Positions 35,468 through 47,824 of a stretch of DNA of 64,000 nt are shown here, piece after piece. The notes under the pieces are model-generated. The model worked only from the letters and a program-made list of their open reading frames with translations. It was not told where the DNA came from and did not search any database. This DNA is from Myxococcus stipitatus DSM 14675 (GTDB taxonomy: Bacteria; Myxococcota; Myxococcia; Myxococcales; Myxococcaceae). Made by a program: the position numbers and the translations under genes. Where the stretch lies: positions 3,224,001 to 3,288,000 of the forward strand of contig NC_020126.1 in assembly GCF_000331735.1 (NCBI RefSeq), written 5' to 3'. Numbering within the stretch: position 1 is the stretch's first letter; each line of letters opens with the position of its first letter.

Positions 35468-36448
35468 ATGTCTTCTTCCCCTGGTGCCGTGCCTCTCCCG
35501 CGTCGCTTCCACGACGAGCCGCTCATCGTCATCCTCCGCCATGTGAGGGCGGTGCTCGCGGGGGCGAGGCGCGTGTGCATCGAGGTGCCAGACCCGGACC
35601 TGGGCCCCGGCTGTTACTCGGGCGAGCAGGTCGGGCCGGAGGGTGGGTTGATGCATCGGCCCCTGCGCAGCTGGTGTGACCTGGCGGAGGGCTTGTCCTG
35701 CCGGTTGCTCACGCCCCGCGGGGTGGATGCCACGCATGTCTCGCTGACCTTCGAGGCGCTGGGCGGGGAGGCGTCGTGGCATGCGGGAGGTGCGAGTGCT
35801 TCCGAGGCCGCTCCCGTCGAGGAGCGGTATGGCGCGGACTCCGCCTTCGCCCGGGTGAGGAAGCTCGAGGACGCGGGGTTCCTGCTGCCGTGGTTGGAGG
35901 CGCTCGGGCGGGTGAGCCTGCCCGAGGGGGCTCGAGTGCTGGACCTTGGCGTGAACCGGGGCGATGAGCTGGCGGCCTTCGCGTGGTTGGACCCCGCACC
36001 GGACGTCACCTTCGTCGGGGTGGACCACAGCGCCAGTGCGTTGGCGGAGGCGCGGGCCCGCTTCCCGGATGCGCGGCATCGCTTCATCGCCGCGGACCTC
36101 AACGCGCTTCCGGAGGCGCTGGGGCGGTTCCACCTGGTGATATCCGTGGGCACGTTGCAGAGCCCTGGCGTGGATGACCACGCGCTCCTGCGCAGGCTGG
36201 TGCAGGAGCACCTGGAGCCGCAAGCGACGTTGGTGCTGGGGTTCCCCAACTCCCGCTTTCGGGATGGGGAGGTGGTCTACGGCGCGCGGGTGCGCAACCT
36301 CCGCGAGCCGGACCTCTCCCTGTTGGTGAAGGACCTGTCGTTCTACCGCCGCTACCTGCACCAGCACGGCTTCCGCACGTTCCTGGGAGGCAAGTACGAC
36401 TTGCTGCTGACGGCGGTGCGGGGTGGGGCGGCTCAGTCCTCGGATTGA
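35468..36448 (+). CDS. Class I SAM-dependent methyltransferase-like protein
   Basis: A 326-residue protein. The methyltransferase motifs are VLDLGVNRGDELAAF (motif I; the second Gly of G-x-G is replaced), FVGVDHSASALAEARARF (motif II), and HLVISVGTLQSPGVD (motif IV/post region). The N-terminal 130 residues (HDEPLIVILRHVRAVLAG, GPEGGLMHRPLRSWCDLAEG) belong to no domain I recognise. The substrate is unknown. It ends inside the opposite-strand RNase H gene, overlapping its last 16 bases (36433-36448). ATG at 35468 follows an in-frame GTG. Confidence 0.75.
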   Translation: MSSSPGAVPLPRRFHDEPLIVILRHVRAVLAGARRVCIEVPDPDLGPGCYSGEQVGPEGGLMHRPLRSWCDLAEGLSCRLLTPRGVDATHVSLTFEALGGEASWHAGGASASEAAPVEERYGADSAFARVRKLEDAGFLLPWLEALGRVSLPEGARVLDLGVNRGDELAAFAWLDPAPDVTFVGVDHSASALAEARARFPDARHRFIAADLNALPEALGRFHLVISVGTLQSPGVDDHALLRRLVQEHLEPQATLVLGFPNSRFRDGEVVYGARVRNLREPDLSLLVKDLSFYRRYLHQHGFRTFLGGKYDLLLTAVRGGAAQSSD

Positions 36449-37197
36449 ACGTCCTCGGGGCGCACGCCCCAGTCGTCCAGGATCTGGGCTTCGTCCTCGG
36501 CGCTGCGTGTCTTCTTGAAGCGCGCGTCCGAGACACCCTTCACGCGGCGCTCGCACGCGGCCCACGTCGCGTGCCGCTTCACGCTGCGGCCCACCTGGCT
36601 CAGGTATGAGTGGGCCTTGGCCTTGGCCTCGCGCTGCTTGGGGGACTCCTCGGGCACCGAGGTGTCCTCGGGTACGTCGTGGATGTCCACCTCGTAGGTC
36701 GACAGTGCGCCCGTGTAGAGCCGCTGTCCCTTGCCTCGGGAGAAGGACACGGCGATGGCGTCGACTCGCTCGTTGCCGGGGACGCCCACGTGGCCTCGGA
36801 CGTAGTGCCACTCCACCGCGGCGGCCTCACCGGTGTGGACCTGCTTGCGCTGGGCGAGGAGCGCCATCAGGCGCTTCCAGTAGGCGGTGTTGGCCACCTC
36901 CTTGCCATCGGCCGTCTTCCAGCCGCGCTTGCTCCAGCCGAAGGCCCAGCGGGTGATGCCTTGAATCACATAGGTGGAGTCGGTGTGGATGTGCAGCGGG
37001 CCAGGGGTCGCCTCCAGGTGGCGCAGCGCCTTACCCACGGCGGTGAGCTCCATCCGGTTGTTGGTCGTCTCCGGCTCATGCCCGCCCAGCTCCACCACCT
37101 GGCCATCCGGCGTGGCGATGATGACGCCCCAGCCTCCCGGACCCGGGTTGCCGGAGCAGGCGCCGTCGGCGAAGACGAAGGTGGCATGACTCTTCAT
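36433..37197 (-). CDS. rnhA: Ribonuclease HI with C-terminal extension
   Basis: A 254-residue protein whose first 150 residues are RNase HI, which cuts RNA in RNA-DNA hybrids: FADGACSGNPGPGGWG (catalytic Asp), NNRMELTAVGKAL (catalytic Glu), HTDSTYVIQGITRW (catalytic Asp) and VRGHVGVPGNERVD (last catalytic Asp and its loop). A C-terminal extension of about 100 charged residues (YTGALSTYEVDI onward, with RSVKRHATWAACERRVKGVS) is not part of the fold and is unusual; it may bind protein or nucleic acid. The ATG at 37197 matches the family start, MKSHATFVFADGA. Its end overlaps the converging methyltransferase gene. Confidence 0.9.
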   Translation of the reverse strand: MKSHATFVFADGACSGNPGPGGWGVIIATPDGQVVELGGHEPETTNNRMELTAVGKALRHLEATPGPLHIHTDSTYVIQGITRWAFGWSKRGWKTADGKEVANTAYWKRLMALLAQRKQVHTGEAAAVEWHYVRGHVGVPGNERVDAIAVSFSRGKGQRLYTGALSTYEVDIHDVPEDTSVPEESPKQREAKAKAHSYLSQVGRSVKRHATWAACERRVKGVSDARFKKTRSAEDEAQILDDWGVRPEDVQSED

Positions 37198-37265
37198 GCC
37201 GCGCACCCTAGCCGCCGACCTGGGGGAAGTCTGTAGAGGAGCGGCCCGACAGCGGCGCCGTGCTG

Positions 37266-39151
<1,886 letters not shown>

Positions 39152-39194
39152 CGTGAGTTGAGCGCAGAACCTCCTGGGCTCGAGGTCCTGATGC

Positions 39195-39425
39195 TCAGGA
39201 GGATATGGCGCCCAACTCCTCCCGAAGCCGCGCGATGTCAATGGATGGACCGCGTGACGGAGTGTCGTCGGCCAGCGTAATCCGTTGCAGCATCGCGGTG
39301 TCCGCGGCGGCCAACAGTCCGTGGGGAATCTCGCGGACGAAGAGCGGCGTCAGCACTGGGATGCCGCGCGGTGTGTCCAGGCATGGGTCCGATCCATAGA
39401 CATACAGCTCGTCCGCGAGCAGCAC
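39195..39425 (-). CDS. Doubtful 76-residue ORF, possible gene remnant
   Basis: Open from 39425 to a stop at 39195, ending RLREELGAISS, with plausible protein-like sequence (LYVYGSDPCLDTPRGIPVL, LFVREIPHGLLAAADTAM). The frame stays open upstream without a good ATG, and the reading frame seems to shift near 39480, so it may be the C-terminal piece of a broken gene. No family recognised. Confidence 0.3.
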   Translation of the reverse strand: MLLADELYVYGSDPCLDTPRGIPVLTPLFVREIPHGLLAAADTAMLQRITLADDTPSRGPSIDIARLREELGAISS

Positions 39426-39562
39426 CTGCGCGACGATGCACCGCGCGGGTGCGTGCGGCGCGTTCAGTGGAGGGGGGCTCCAAGCCGGGTCTGCGGGACG
39501 TGCTCGGGCTGCTCGTTGACCGCGGTCTCGAGATCGTCAGCAGGTGACGGTCGAGACTGTCG

Positions 39563-39970
39563 GTGGCCAGCCCCTACGACTTCTCAAGACATGCTGTCCT
39601 GTATCGGAACTCCGCCCACTGCATCGACAACTTCCGCAGCCGCAAAGTCAGGCTTTGGGAGTGCCGCTACTCCTATCAGCAGCAGTGGAACATCTTCGGA
39701 AACGTCCACGACCATCTCTTCTCTCCCACTCCCTGGGAGGCACCCCCTCCGGCGCCAGGCCCTCGCCTGGTGTCGAGAAGGGCCCTGCTGAATGGCCGCC
39801 GTCGCGTCCGCCCACGAGAGCGGACGGAGGTGGCGGCGTACCAGGTGGGAGCCGCGTACCACCTGATGTGCCTGGCACTTCTGGCCACCAGGTCGCTGCT
39901 ACACGCACCACCGCTTGATGACGAGGTCGAGAGCGCCATCAACGACTGGCCCGCCCCCGTCCCTGTATGA
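39563..39970 (+). CDS. Doubtful 135-residue ORF
   Basis: The first 60 codons have the genome's GC-rich third positions and read [20 protein letters not shown] to the Gln-rich stretch SYQQQWNIF, which looks protein-like; the remaining half is Arg/Pro-rich and looks non-coding. Possible remnant of a longer gene; no family recognised. Confidence 0.25.
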   Translation: MASPYDFSRHAVLYRNSAHCIDNFRSRKVRLWECRYSYQQQWNIFGNVHDHLFSPTPWEAPPPAPGPRLVSRRALLNGRRRVRPRERTEVAAYQVGAAYHLMCLALLATRSLLHAPPLDDEVESAINDWPAPVPV

Positions 39971-39972
39971 AA

Positions 39973-40158
39973 TCAGGACTCCTTCAACACCCTGCTCGAC
40001 GGGCCTTCCGTGGGCCCGATGATGATTTCACCGACGGGATCAGGGTGTTTCCATGCGCGCCAGGCACGGTCCTGGACGCGCTGCGTCTCCCGGCGGGGCC
40101 TGCGTTCCGCGTAGACGCTGAGTGCGTTCAGGATGAACGCGCCGGGGCGCTCTCGCAC
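39973..40158 (-). CDS. Doubtful C-terminal ORF fragment
   Basis: A GC3-biased open frame, ending at 39973, encoding [20 protein letters not shown] and [20 protein letters not shown]; it stays open upstream past 40158 (no clear start). It looks like the tail of a lost gene; no family recognised. Confidence 0.25.
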   Translation of the reverse strand: MRERPGAFILNALSVYAERRPRRETQRVQDRAWRAWKHPDPVGEIIIGPTEGPSSRVLKES

Positions 40159-40284
40159 GGAGGTCGCCGAGCGCGTCTCAGGGGGCGCCCTGTCAGGTCG
40201 GCTGTGTCCTACAGGGTTGAGACACCCTGGCTCGTCGCTTGCTCTCGGACACCATCCCGAGTTGTCGCGATGAGGAGGAACACC

Positions 40285-42126
40285 ATGGCTCAGATGAACT
40301 GGCGATATCCCCTGTGGGGGCAGGGGCTGCTTCGCGCTCTACCGATGACGACCCTCCTGGTGCTGTCGGCATGTACGGAAGGGACGCAGGGAGACCCAGG
40401 ACCTCAGGGACAGCAAGGGCCCAAGGGTGACACGGGCGAACGAGGCCCCGTGGGCGCGGAGGGACCGCAAGGCCCGGTGGGGCCCGCCGGTGGGCCTCAG
40501 GGCGAGGCGGGTAAGAATGCGGTCGCCCGCGCCACGCCGGAGGCCGTGGGCGCCCACTGTGCCCTGGGCGGCGTGAAGCTCGAGGCCGGCGCCGATGACG
40601 ACGGTGACGGCGCGCTCGATGATGCCGAGGTGGAGGCCTCCAGCTACGTCTGCAATGGCTCGCAAGGGCCGCAGGGACTCCAAGGGCCACCAGGTGTCCA
40701 AGGTCCACAAGGGGGGCAGGGCATCCAGGGCCCGCGCGGCGATACCGGGCCGGCGGGCGCGGCGGGACTGCATGCGCTGTCGGCGACGGCCGTGGAGCCC
40801 GCGGGCGCGAACTGTGCCGTCGGGGGCGTGCGGCTCCAGTTCGGCCTCGACACCAATGGCAACGGCACGCTGGACTCGGGAGAGGTGACCGCGGCGCTGA
40901 CGCGCTACGTGTGCACCGGCGCGCAGGGGCCGCAGGGAATCCCGGGGCCCCCGGGCGCGACGGGGTCGACCGGAGCCGCGGGAGCAACTGGCGCCACGGG
41001 GCCGAAGGGCGACCCGGGCTCGCCAGGTGCGACGGGTGCTCCAGGAGCGACCGGCGCCACGGGAGCCACGGGAGCAACTGGCGCCACGGGGCCGAAGGGC
41101 GACCCGGGCTCGCCAGGTGCGACGGGAGCCGCGGGAGCGACCGGCGCCACGGGAGCCACTGGAGCCACGGGGCCGGCCGGCGCGACAGGAGCGAAGGGCG
41201 ACCCGGGCCCGCCGGGCTCGACGGGCATCTACGGCGATGGGTCGTCGGGGGCGTGGACCATCAACGGCACGACCGACCTGACGACCTCCACGGGCTACAA
41301 CAACCTCGTCGCGCAGGGGCGGGCCACGCTGCAGTTCACCCACTTGACCATCTCGTCGACGCTCATCGTGCCCAGTGGCACGGTCATCCGGACGACGGGT
41401 GACTTCACCATCACCTCGACGGGCTCCATCATCGTCGACCAGTCCTCCTCCGATAACGGCGTGGGGCCCGCGGAGGCGGGGGTGGCGCGCATTCCCGCGA
41501 GCGAGCCGGCGGGGGGGCTCGGGCTGCAACCGTTCCAGGCCGCTCAGCTGCGACCGGGCGTCAAGGGCGGCGGTTCCGGAGCGAAGACCTTGTCCGTCGT
41601 CGGGGGCGATGGGGGCGGCACACTCGTCATCTTCACGCAGGGCACGGTCCGCATCCAGAGCGGGGGCTCCATCCACGCCAATGGTGATGCCGGAACCTCC
41701 GCCGCGGACGGCGCGAACGTGCCGGGCGGTGGCGGCGGCGGCGGCGGCATCGTCGCCATCGTCGGCAGGACGGCCATCAACATCGGAGGCAGCGTGAACG
41801 CCGTGGGCGCCAACGGCGGGGCGGGAGACAACACGGGCAACCCGAGCCCCGGCAAGGGCGGCGGCGGTGGCGGCGGAGGAGGCATCATCAGTCTGTTCTC
41901 CTCGGCCCCCATCACGCTGACGGGCGCGACCAACATCAACGGAGGCTCCGCCGGCACCTCGGAAGGGCCGACGGGCGCGAGCACCGCCACCACCGCGGGC
42001 GGCGGTGGCGGCGCATCGGGCGGCAACGGTGGCTCCGGCGGCGCCACGGGCATCTCGTCCTCGGCGGGCACGGCCGGCTACGTCTTCCAGACCGTCACGC
42101 CGATTCCAGAGAACCTCTTCCTCTAG
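40285..42126 (+). CDS. Collagen-like surface lipoprotein with DUF7151-type inserts
   Basis: A 613-residue lipoprotein. A signal peptide with lipobox ([12 protein letters not shown]) is followed by collagen-like Gly-x-y runs, interrupted twice by a Cys-containing module ([20 protein letters not shown] and [20 protein letters not shown]), each with a Ca-like DxDxDG loop and a second Cys (YVCNG, YVCTG), resembling DUF7151. The longest collagen run is rich in GATGAT and [13 protein letters not shown] units. The C-terminal 270 residues form a Gly-rich beta-helix-like domain ([29 protein letters not shown]). It should be surface-exposed, structural or adhesive. The start is ATG at 40285, because AGGAGG lies 6 bases before it; an ATG at 40270 is inside that site. 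Confidence 0.85.
   Translation: MAQMNWRYPLWGQGLLRALPMTTLLVLSACTEGTQGDPGPQGQQGPKGDTGERGPVGAEGPQGPVGPAGGPQGEAGKNAVARATPEAVGAHCALGGVKLEAGADDDGDGALDDAEVEASSYVCNGSQGPQGLQGPPGVQGPQGGQGIQGPRGDTGPAGAAGLHALSATAVEPAGANCAVGGVRLQFGLDTNGNGTLDSGEVTAALTRYVCTGAQGPQGIPGPPGATGSTGAAGATGATGPKGDPGSPGATGAPGATGATGATGATGATGPKGDPGSPGATGAAGATGATGATGATGPAGATGAKGDPGPPGSTGIYGDGSSGAWTINGTTDLTTSTGYNNLVAQGRATLQFTHLTISSTLIVPSGTVIRTTGDFTITSTGSIIVDQSSSDNGVGPAEAGVARIPASEPAGGLGLQPFQAAQLRPGVKGGGSGAKTLSVVGGDGGGTLVIFTQGTVRIQSGGSIHANGDAGTSAADGANVPGGGGGGGGIVAIVGRTAINIGGSVNAVGANGGAGDNTGNPSPGKGGGGGGGGGIISLFSSAPITLTGATNINGGSAGTSEGPTGASTATTAGGGGGASGGNGGSGGATGISSSAGTAGYVFQTVTPIPENLFL
40981..41126 (+). repeat. Exact 56-bp repeat, 90 bp apart, in the collagen run
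   Basis: The sequence 40981-41036 is repeated without any change at 41071-41126 and encodes [19 protein letters not shown]. Perfect identity at DNA level inside a synonymous-variable collagen gene indicates a recent duplication and a likely length polymorphism. Confidence 0.85.
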
Positions 42127-42143
42127 GCCACACACCTCCTCGC

Positions 42144-43289
42144 CTATCCGTAGGGCGTCTCCTCATGGCGCTTGAACGGATAGGCGAGCTGTCCCAGGTA
42201 CGTCTCCGGCGGCTGGAACTGCGTCGTCCCATACCGTGACGGCCAGTGGGCCGGCAGGTGCGCGGTCCTGAAAATCACGTCGATGAACGAGAGGAAGACG
42301 GCGAAGTTCTTGTCGATGCCTTCCTCGTCCGACGTGTGGTGCCAGTGGTGGAACTCGGGCGTCGCGAACAGCCAGCGCAGGTAGGGCCAGCGATGGCTCA
42401 CGTTGGCGTGGATGTAGACGGCGTGGAAGGAGACGAAGACGAGGTAGCCGTAGATGGCGGACGGGCTGAAGCCCAGGAGGAACACGGGGACGAAGCCCGC
42501 CACCCGGTTGACCAACACATCCACCAGATGCGAGCGCGAGCTGGCCAGCCAGTCCATCTGCAGGCTGGAGTGATGGATGGCGTGGAACTTCCACATCCAC
42601 GGAATCTGGTGGAAGGCGCGGTGAACCCAATAGCTCACCAGGTCCACCACGAAGAGAATCTCGAAGAACTGCAGCCACACCGGCTGGGCGGCGACGTGGG
42701 CCTGGAAGTCCGCGCGCACCGCCCAGGCGAAGAAGACCTGCACGGGAATCAGCACCGCGAAGGAGATGAGCTGCACGCCCACGTGGCTGACGAAGAAGTG
42801 CTTGAGGTCCGTCTGCCAGCCCTCGCGGAAGATGCGCTGCTCATGCAGCCCCCACAGCCGCTCCATGGGGATGAACAGCAACCCCAGCACGAGGAGCTCC
42901 AGCACGAAGTAGTCCAGGCCCGCGCTCATCGCGCGCGGCTGGTGGGTGAGGGGCTCCGCCTCGCTGCCACCCAGGAGCAGGGCCACCAGCGCGAGCACGA
43001 TGGCGATGCCGCCATGGGCCTTGGAGCGCAGGCTGAACACGCTGAAGGCGCCCAGCAGGAAGGTGGTGATGATGGCGACCTGGAGGATGCCTCGGAACAG
43101 GCCCAGGTGCTCCGAGTAGAAGGCCCGTCCGTCCGCGGACACCAGCAGGTGCGGAAACAGGAAGCAGAATTCAGTGAACACACACAGCACGCCCAACAGG
43201 CCGCCGGTGACACCCGCGCGCTTGCCGAGGTCGGTGCGCCGGGCGGGATTCAAGGAGAGTTCCAAGGGAGGCTTCCAGGAAGAGAGCAA
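42144..43289 (-). CDS. Sterol desaturase-family membrane hydroxylase
   Basis: A 381-residue protein of the fatty-acid-hydroxylase/sterol-desaturase superfamily. Histidine motifs seen: HRAFHQIPWMWKFHAIHH (two boxes, HxxxH and HxxHH) and, C-terminally, FHHWHHTSDEEG; a third His pair is in HAVYIHANVSH. Membrane segments include GGLLGVLCVFTEFCFLF, IITTFLLGAFSVFSL and IAIVLALVALLLGG. It uses a di-iron centre to hydroxylate or desaturate a lipid. The substrate could be a sterol, carotenoid or fatty acid. Start TTG at 43289 is weak; a TTG 24 bases downstream with GGAAG upstream is the alternative. It converges with the collagen gene, stop to stop 17 bases. Confidence 0.8.
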   Translation of the reverse strand: MLSSWKPPLELSLNPARRTDLGKRAGVTGGLLGVLCVFTEFCFLFPHLLVSADGRAFYSEHLGLFRGILQVAIITTFLLGAFSVFSLRSKAHGGIAIVLALVALLLGGSEAEPLTHQPRAMSAGLDYFVLELLVLGLLFIPMERLWGLHEQRIFREGWQTDLKHFFVSHVGVQLISFAVLIPVQVFFAWAVRADFQAHVAAQPVWLQFFEILFVVDLVSYWVHRAFHQIPWMWKFHAIHHSSLQMDWLASSRSHLVDVLVNRVAGFVPVFLLGFSPSAIYGYLVFVSFHAVYIHANVSHRWPYLRWLFATPEFHHWHHTSDEEGIDKNFAVFLSFIDVIFRTAHLPAHWPSRYGTTQFQPPETYLGQLAYPFKRHEETPYG

Positions 43290-43349
43290 CGCCCTCTCGA
43301 ACGTAGCGTCACCGAGGAAGTCTCGCCAGCCGCCCCCGTGTCAGGAGAC

Positions 43350-44738
<1,389 letters not shown>

Positions 44739-44840
44739 CGGAGCGTCTCCAGGACACGGTGAAGAGCGTGCCGGGCGGAAGTGGAGGCTTTCGCCCGGCA
44801 CGAGAACCCGCGCACCTTCAGGCGCGGGGTGTGGCGATGA

Positions 44841-45665
44841 TTACTTCGCCGCCGGCTTGAACGACTCGCCCAGGATGTTCATCCCCTCGGCGGTCAGCTT
44901 CGAGTCGATGCCCGTGAAGCCGTTGTACGGGTAGTGGCCGTCCGCGATCTCCTCGACGAACTCCACCGTGTCGCCCGTGACTTCCTTGTCGCCCACCTTC
45001 ACCGTGAAGGTGGAGCTCTCCGAGCGCAGACGCCAGCCGCAGGCACCCACGTTGTCCGGAGCCGTGGGCTTCTCGCCGGTCTTGTTGATGATGATGTCCA
45101 GCTCGTAGAAGTCGGCGACGGCCACGAGCCAGCGGAAGAAGTCCCGCCAGTTGGTGAAGATGATCATCTGCGCGGCGGGGTTGGTGGACGAGCCCTGGAG
45201 CACGCCGTCGCGGTACACGTTCATCCGGTAGGAGGAACCGCCCGGAGCGCCGCTGAAGCTCGGGGTGATGTACGCGGTGTTCGGCTCCTTGCCCGGCGCC
45301 ACGCGCAGGGTGCTGACCACCTGGTCACCGGAGCGCGCATCCATCTGCCACACGCCGGAGGGGCCGCCGAACTTGATTTCGTTCGACTGCGTCCAGCTGG
45401 TCGCCCGAGCGAACCGGCTGCCGACGCCGTCCGTCTTGGCCGAGCGCAGGCCGCTGACGTTCAGGCCCTTCTCCGTGGGCGTCAGCTTCGCGTTGCCCAA
45501 CGCGCAGTTGTTGATTCCATCGAACCGGCTCACGCACTGCGACTCCGCACCCGACTCCTGCGCGGCGACGTCACCACCAGCGTTCGTGGGCTCCTCACCC
45601 GCACAGCCCGACATCACGCTGAGAAGCGCCGCAGCCACCACGCGGCTCATCGTCTTCAGTTGCAT
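44841..45665 (-). CDS. Lipoprotein of unknown function
   Basis: A 274-residue lipoprotein: signal peptide and lipobox VVAAALLSVMSGCAG. The mature part has CVSRFDGINNCALGNAKLTP near the start, a beta-rich middle (VWQMDARSGDQVVSTLRVAP, YRMNVYRDG) and a C-terminus with GHYPYNGFTGIDSKL. The family is not recognised. It is divergent from the MauG-like gene and shares the 453-base regulatory gap with its repeated TGTAGCG sites. ATG at 45665 is used; AGAGGT lies about 9 bases upstream. Confidence 0.75.
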   Translation of the reverse strand: MQLKTMSRVVAAALLSVMSGCAGEEPTNAGGDVAAQESGAESQCVSRFDGINNCALGNAKLTPTEKGLNVSGLRSAKTDGVGSRFARATSWTQSNEIKFGGPSGVWQMDARSGDQVVSTLRVAPGKEPNTAYITPSFSGAPGGSSYRMNVYRDGVLQGSSTNPAAQMIIFTNWRDFFRWLVAVADFYELDIIINKTGEKPTAPDNVGACGWRLRSESSTFTVKVGDKEVTGDTVEFVEEIADGHYPYNGFTGIDSKLTAEGMNILGESFKPAAK

Positions 45666-45855
45666 GGAATGACCTACCTCTTGCATTGGGGGATGATCTG
45701 CTCCGCCAGGAGGGGACTCATTCGGTGCCGGCCCAGCCCGAATGCCTTCCTTCCGGCGGCGACGACTCCCCTTGCACCTGCCACGCCAGCCTTCGCCAAC
45801 GACAAATGCCTCCTCTGTATCAACGAAACATCGCAACGCCTCCGGGCGCCTGGGT

Positions 45856-45952
45856 TGTAGCGCCCGCCGCTACAGGCGCGTTGGGGATGTATCGATTTGG
45901 GCTACATCGTCACTGGCAGAGGGAAATTTCGACACATTTCGCGGATGTAGCG
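45856..45952. promoter_or_regulatory. Cluster of TGTAGCG operator-like motifs
   Basis: Five related sites within 97 bp: TGTAGCG (45856) and its exact mirror CGCTACA (45868-45874) separated by 5 bases; GATGTA (45886-45891) paired with TACATC (45903-45908); and GGATGTAGCG (45943-45952). The repeated half-site in inverted pairs is what a dimeric regulator would bind cooperatively. Confidence 0.55.
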
Positions 45953-46012
45953 CATCGGGTCACGTCTTCTCAGGATGGTTTGTCTTGGATTTTGAGAGGA
46001 GGTGGGGTGGTC

Positions 46013-46042
46013 TGGACAGGAATAATGTAGAACCGGTATAAA
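46013..46042 (+). promoter_or_regulatory. Putative sigma-70-type promoter of the MauG-like gene
   Basis: TGGACA (46013-46018) and TATAAA (46037-46042) are separated by 18 bases and lie 77 bases before the ATG at 46119. Five of six positions match the TTGACA consensus and five of six match TATAAT. Confidence 0.55.
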
Positions 46043-46118
46043 ACTGTCAGTCAGGCGAGACATCGCTGGCTCAATCAACCTCAAGCAAGTCCTGACACCC
46101 AGAGAAGGGGGCATCCCA

Positions 46119-47783
46119 ATGGCTCGTGCTTCGTTGTTTCGCGGTGCGCGTGTGCCCGGCCGCGGGCTTTTCGCGTCGGTGCTCATGCTCTCTTTGTCGG
46201 CATGCGAGCCGGGAGGACAGGCGGAGCCCGTCAAGCCCGCGCCGGTGCAGCAGGAGGAGTTGGCGACGGATGCCCAGGCATTGCTGGACCTGGTGGCGCT
46301 GACGTCGCTGCGGCCGCTCGCGCATGAGCCGGTGCCTCAGCCGGTGGGCAGCCGCATCATCAACCAGGCCGCGGCCATCCGTCTGGGCAAGGCGTTCTTC
46401 TGGGACATCCAGACCAGCGGCGATGGGCAGACGGCCTGTGCCACGTGTCACTTCGCGGCGGGCGCGGACGACCGGCGCGTCAACACCATCCACCCCGGCT
46501 TCGACAACACGTTCGACAGCATCTCCGGTCCCGGGCAGACCTTCACGCTCGCGAAGATCACGAGCGATGATCGCGTGGGCTCGCAGGGGCCGCTGCGCGC
46601 GGCCTTCACGGGGCTGAACCCCGACCTGACCTCGGGCGCGGACATGTGCGTCGTGGTGCCGGGTGCGCCGTTCAACGAGCACCGCATGGTGGGGCCGCGC
46701 CACAGCCCCTCCGTGGTGGGCTCGGGCTTCTACCGGAACCAGTTCTGGGGCGGCGAGGCCAACGTCCTCTTCAACGGGTGGAACATCTGGGGTGACTCCG
46801 GCAACAACGAGGCGGGCATCCTGGTGCGCATCGAGAACGCGTCACTGGCGTCGCAGGCCACGGGGCCGGTGACGAACTTCAGCGAGCAGACCTGCTTCGG
46901 CCGCTTCCTCGTGGGCCCGGACGGCCTGGGCGCGAAGCTGCTCCCCCGCCAGCCGCTCCAGCACCAGCGCGTGTCCACCACGGACAGCGTGCTGGGTGAC
47001 ATGGCCAACCCCAACGGCCCCGGGCTCCTCTGCGACGGCGAGCCCTGCACCTACGATGCGATGGTCCGCGAGGCCTTCGGCGACCCGATGGGCAACGTCG
47101 CGGTCCACTTCTTCTCCCTCCTCTGGGGTGAGGCGCTCCAGGCGTACCAGGCCACGCTCATCCCGGACCAGACGCCGTTCGACCGGTTCCTCTCCGGCCA
47201 CCTCACCGCGCTCACGCCCAAGCAGATCAAGGGCCTGGCCGTCTTCGTGGGCAAGGGTGAGTGCATCAACTGCCACACCGGCGCCATGCTGTCGGACGCG
47301 ACGGTGAGCTGGTACGAGACCGCCGGCCCGCTCAACCGCGACGGCGGCGACACGGGCTTCCACAACATCGGCGTGCGCCCCACCGACGACGACCTGGCCC
47401 GCGGCGACCTGGGCATCTTCGGCGGTGTGCCCAACTCCGTCAGCCTCTCGCCCTTCGACATGGGCGCCTTCAAGACGCCGACCCTGCGCAACGTGGGCCT
47501 CAACGCGCCGTACTTCCACAACGGTGGCTATCCCACGCTCGACGACGTGGTGGACTTCTATGCGCGCGGGGGTGACTTCCAGAACCCGGAGAAGTCGCTC
47601 GACATCGTCCCGCGCACCTTCTCCACCTCCGAGCGCGCCGCGCTGGTGGACTTCCTCGCCAACGCCCTCACCGACTGCCGCGTGGCGACCTACCGCGCGC
47701 CGTTCGACCACCCGGAGCTGCCCTTCCCGAACCGCGCGACGCTGCCTGTCACCGGTCGCGCTGGCGTGGGCAACTGCCGGTAG
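46119..47783 (+). CDS. MauG/cytochrome c peroxidase-like di-heme lipoprotein
   Basis: A 554-residue lipoprotein (VLMLSLSACEPGG lipobox) of the di-heme cytochrome c peroxidase/MauG family. Two heme sites: CATCH (in TACATCHFAAGADDRRV) and CINCH (in GECINCHTGAML). The C-terminal PTLRNVGLNAPYFHNGGYPT is typical. Members use bis-Fe(IV) hemes either to reduce peroxide or to oxidise a protein or peptide substrate, as MauG does to form tryptophan tryptophylquinone. Which applies here is unknown. The 601-residue unknown gene starts 42 bases after its stop, suggesting one operon. Its regulated promoter region is upstream. Confidence 0.85.
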   Translation: MARASLFRGARVPGRGLFASVLMLSLSACEPGGQAEPVKPAPVQQEELATDAQALLDLVALTSLRPLAHEPVPQPVGSRIINQAAAIRLGKAFFWDIQTSGDGQTACATCHFAAGADDRRVNTIHPGFDNTFDSISGPGQTFTLAKITSDDRVGSQGPLRAAFTGLNPDLTSGADMCVVVPGAPFNEHRMVGPRHSPSVVGSGFYRNQFWGGEANVLFNGWNIWGDSGNNEAGILVRIENASLASQATGPVTNFSEQTCFGRFLVGPDGLGAKLLPRQPLQHQRVSTTDSVLGDMANPNGPGLLCDGEPCTYDAMVREAFGDPMGNVAVHFFSLLWGEALQAYQATLIPDQTPFDRFLSGHLTALTPKQIKGLAVFVGKGECINCHTGAMLSDATVSWYETAGPLNRDGGDTGFHNIGVRPTDDDLARGDLGIFGGVPNSVSLSPFDMGAFKTPTLRNVGLNAPYFHNGGYPTLDDVVDFYARGGDFQNPEKSLDIVPRTFSTSERAALVDFLANALTDCRVATYRAPFDHPELPFPNRATLPVTGRAGVGNCR

Positions 47784-47824
47784 ACTGACTCCCTCGAGCC
47801 CGGACCTCTCCCAGGAGCTGCCGC

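Larger units (their letters stand above)
39152..40284. other. 1.1-kb stretch with only doubtful ORFs
   Basis: No convincing gene. Three short open frames are listed separately. Between them the sequence keeps a coding-like GC3 pattern in patches on both strands, with no shared frame, as expected of gene remnants or an insertion scar. No transposase, inverted-repeat ends or target-site duplication could be recognised. The last 100 bases lead into the collagen-like gene and hold its promoter. Confidence 0.5.
45666..46118. other. Divergent regulatory gap, no gene
   Basis: No ORF of substance. This 453-base region lies between the divergent lipoprotein and MauG-like genes. It contains five copies of a TGTAGCG-like motif, and, toward the plus-strand gene, a promoter-like TGGACA/TATAAA pair (both listed separately). 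The plus-strand 5' leader then runs to the ATG at 46119. Confidence 0.6.

Noticed and set aside
39584-39862. Minus-strand ORF ending VPIQDSMS
   Set aside because: It reads like protein for about 45 residues, but its third positions are not GC-rich, unlike the plus frame there; left as a possible remnant only.
40339-42135. 598-codon minus-strand frame opposite the collagen gene
   Set aside because: Shadow of the repetitive Gly-x-y coding sequence; no start signal and no domain.
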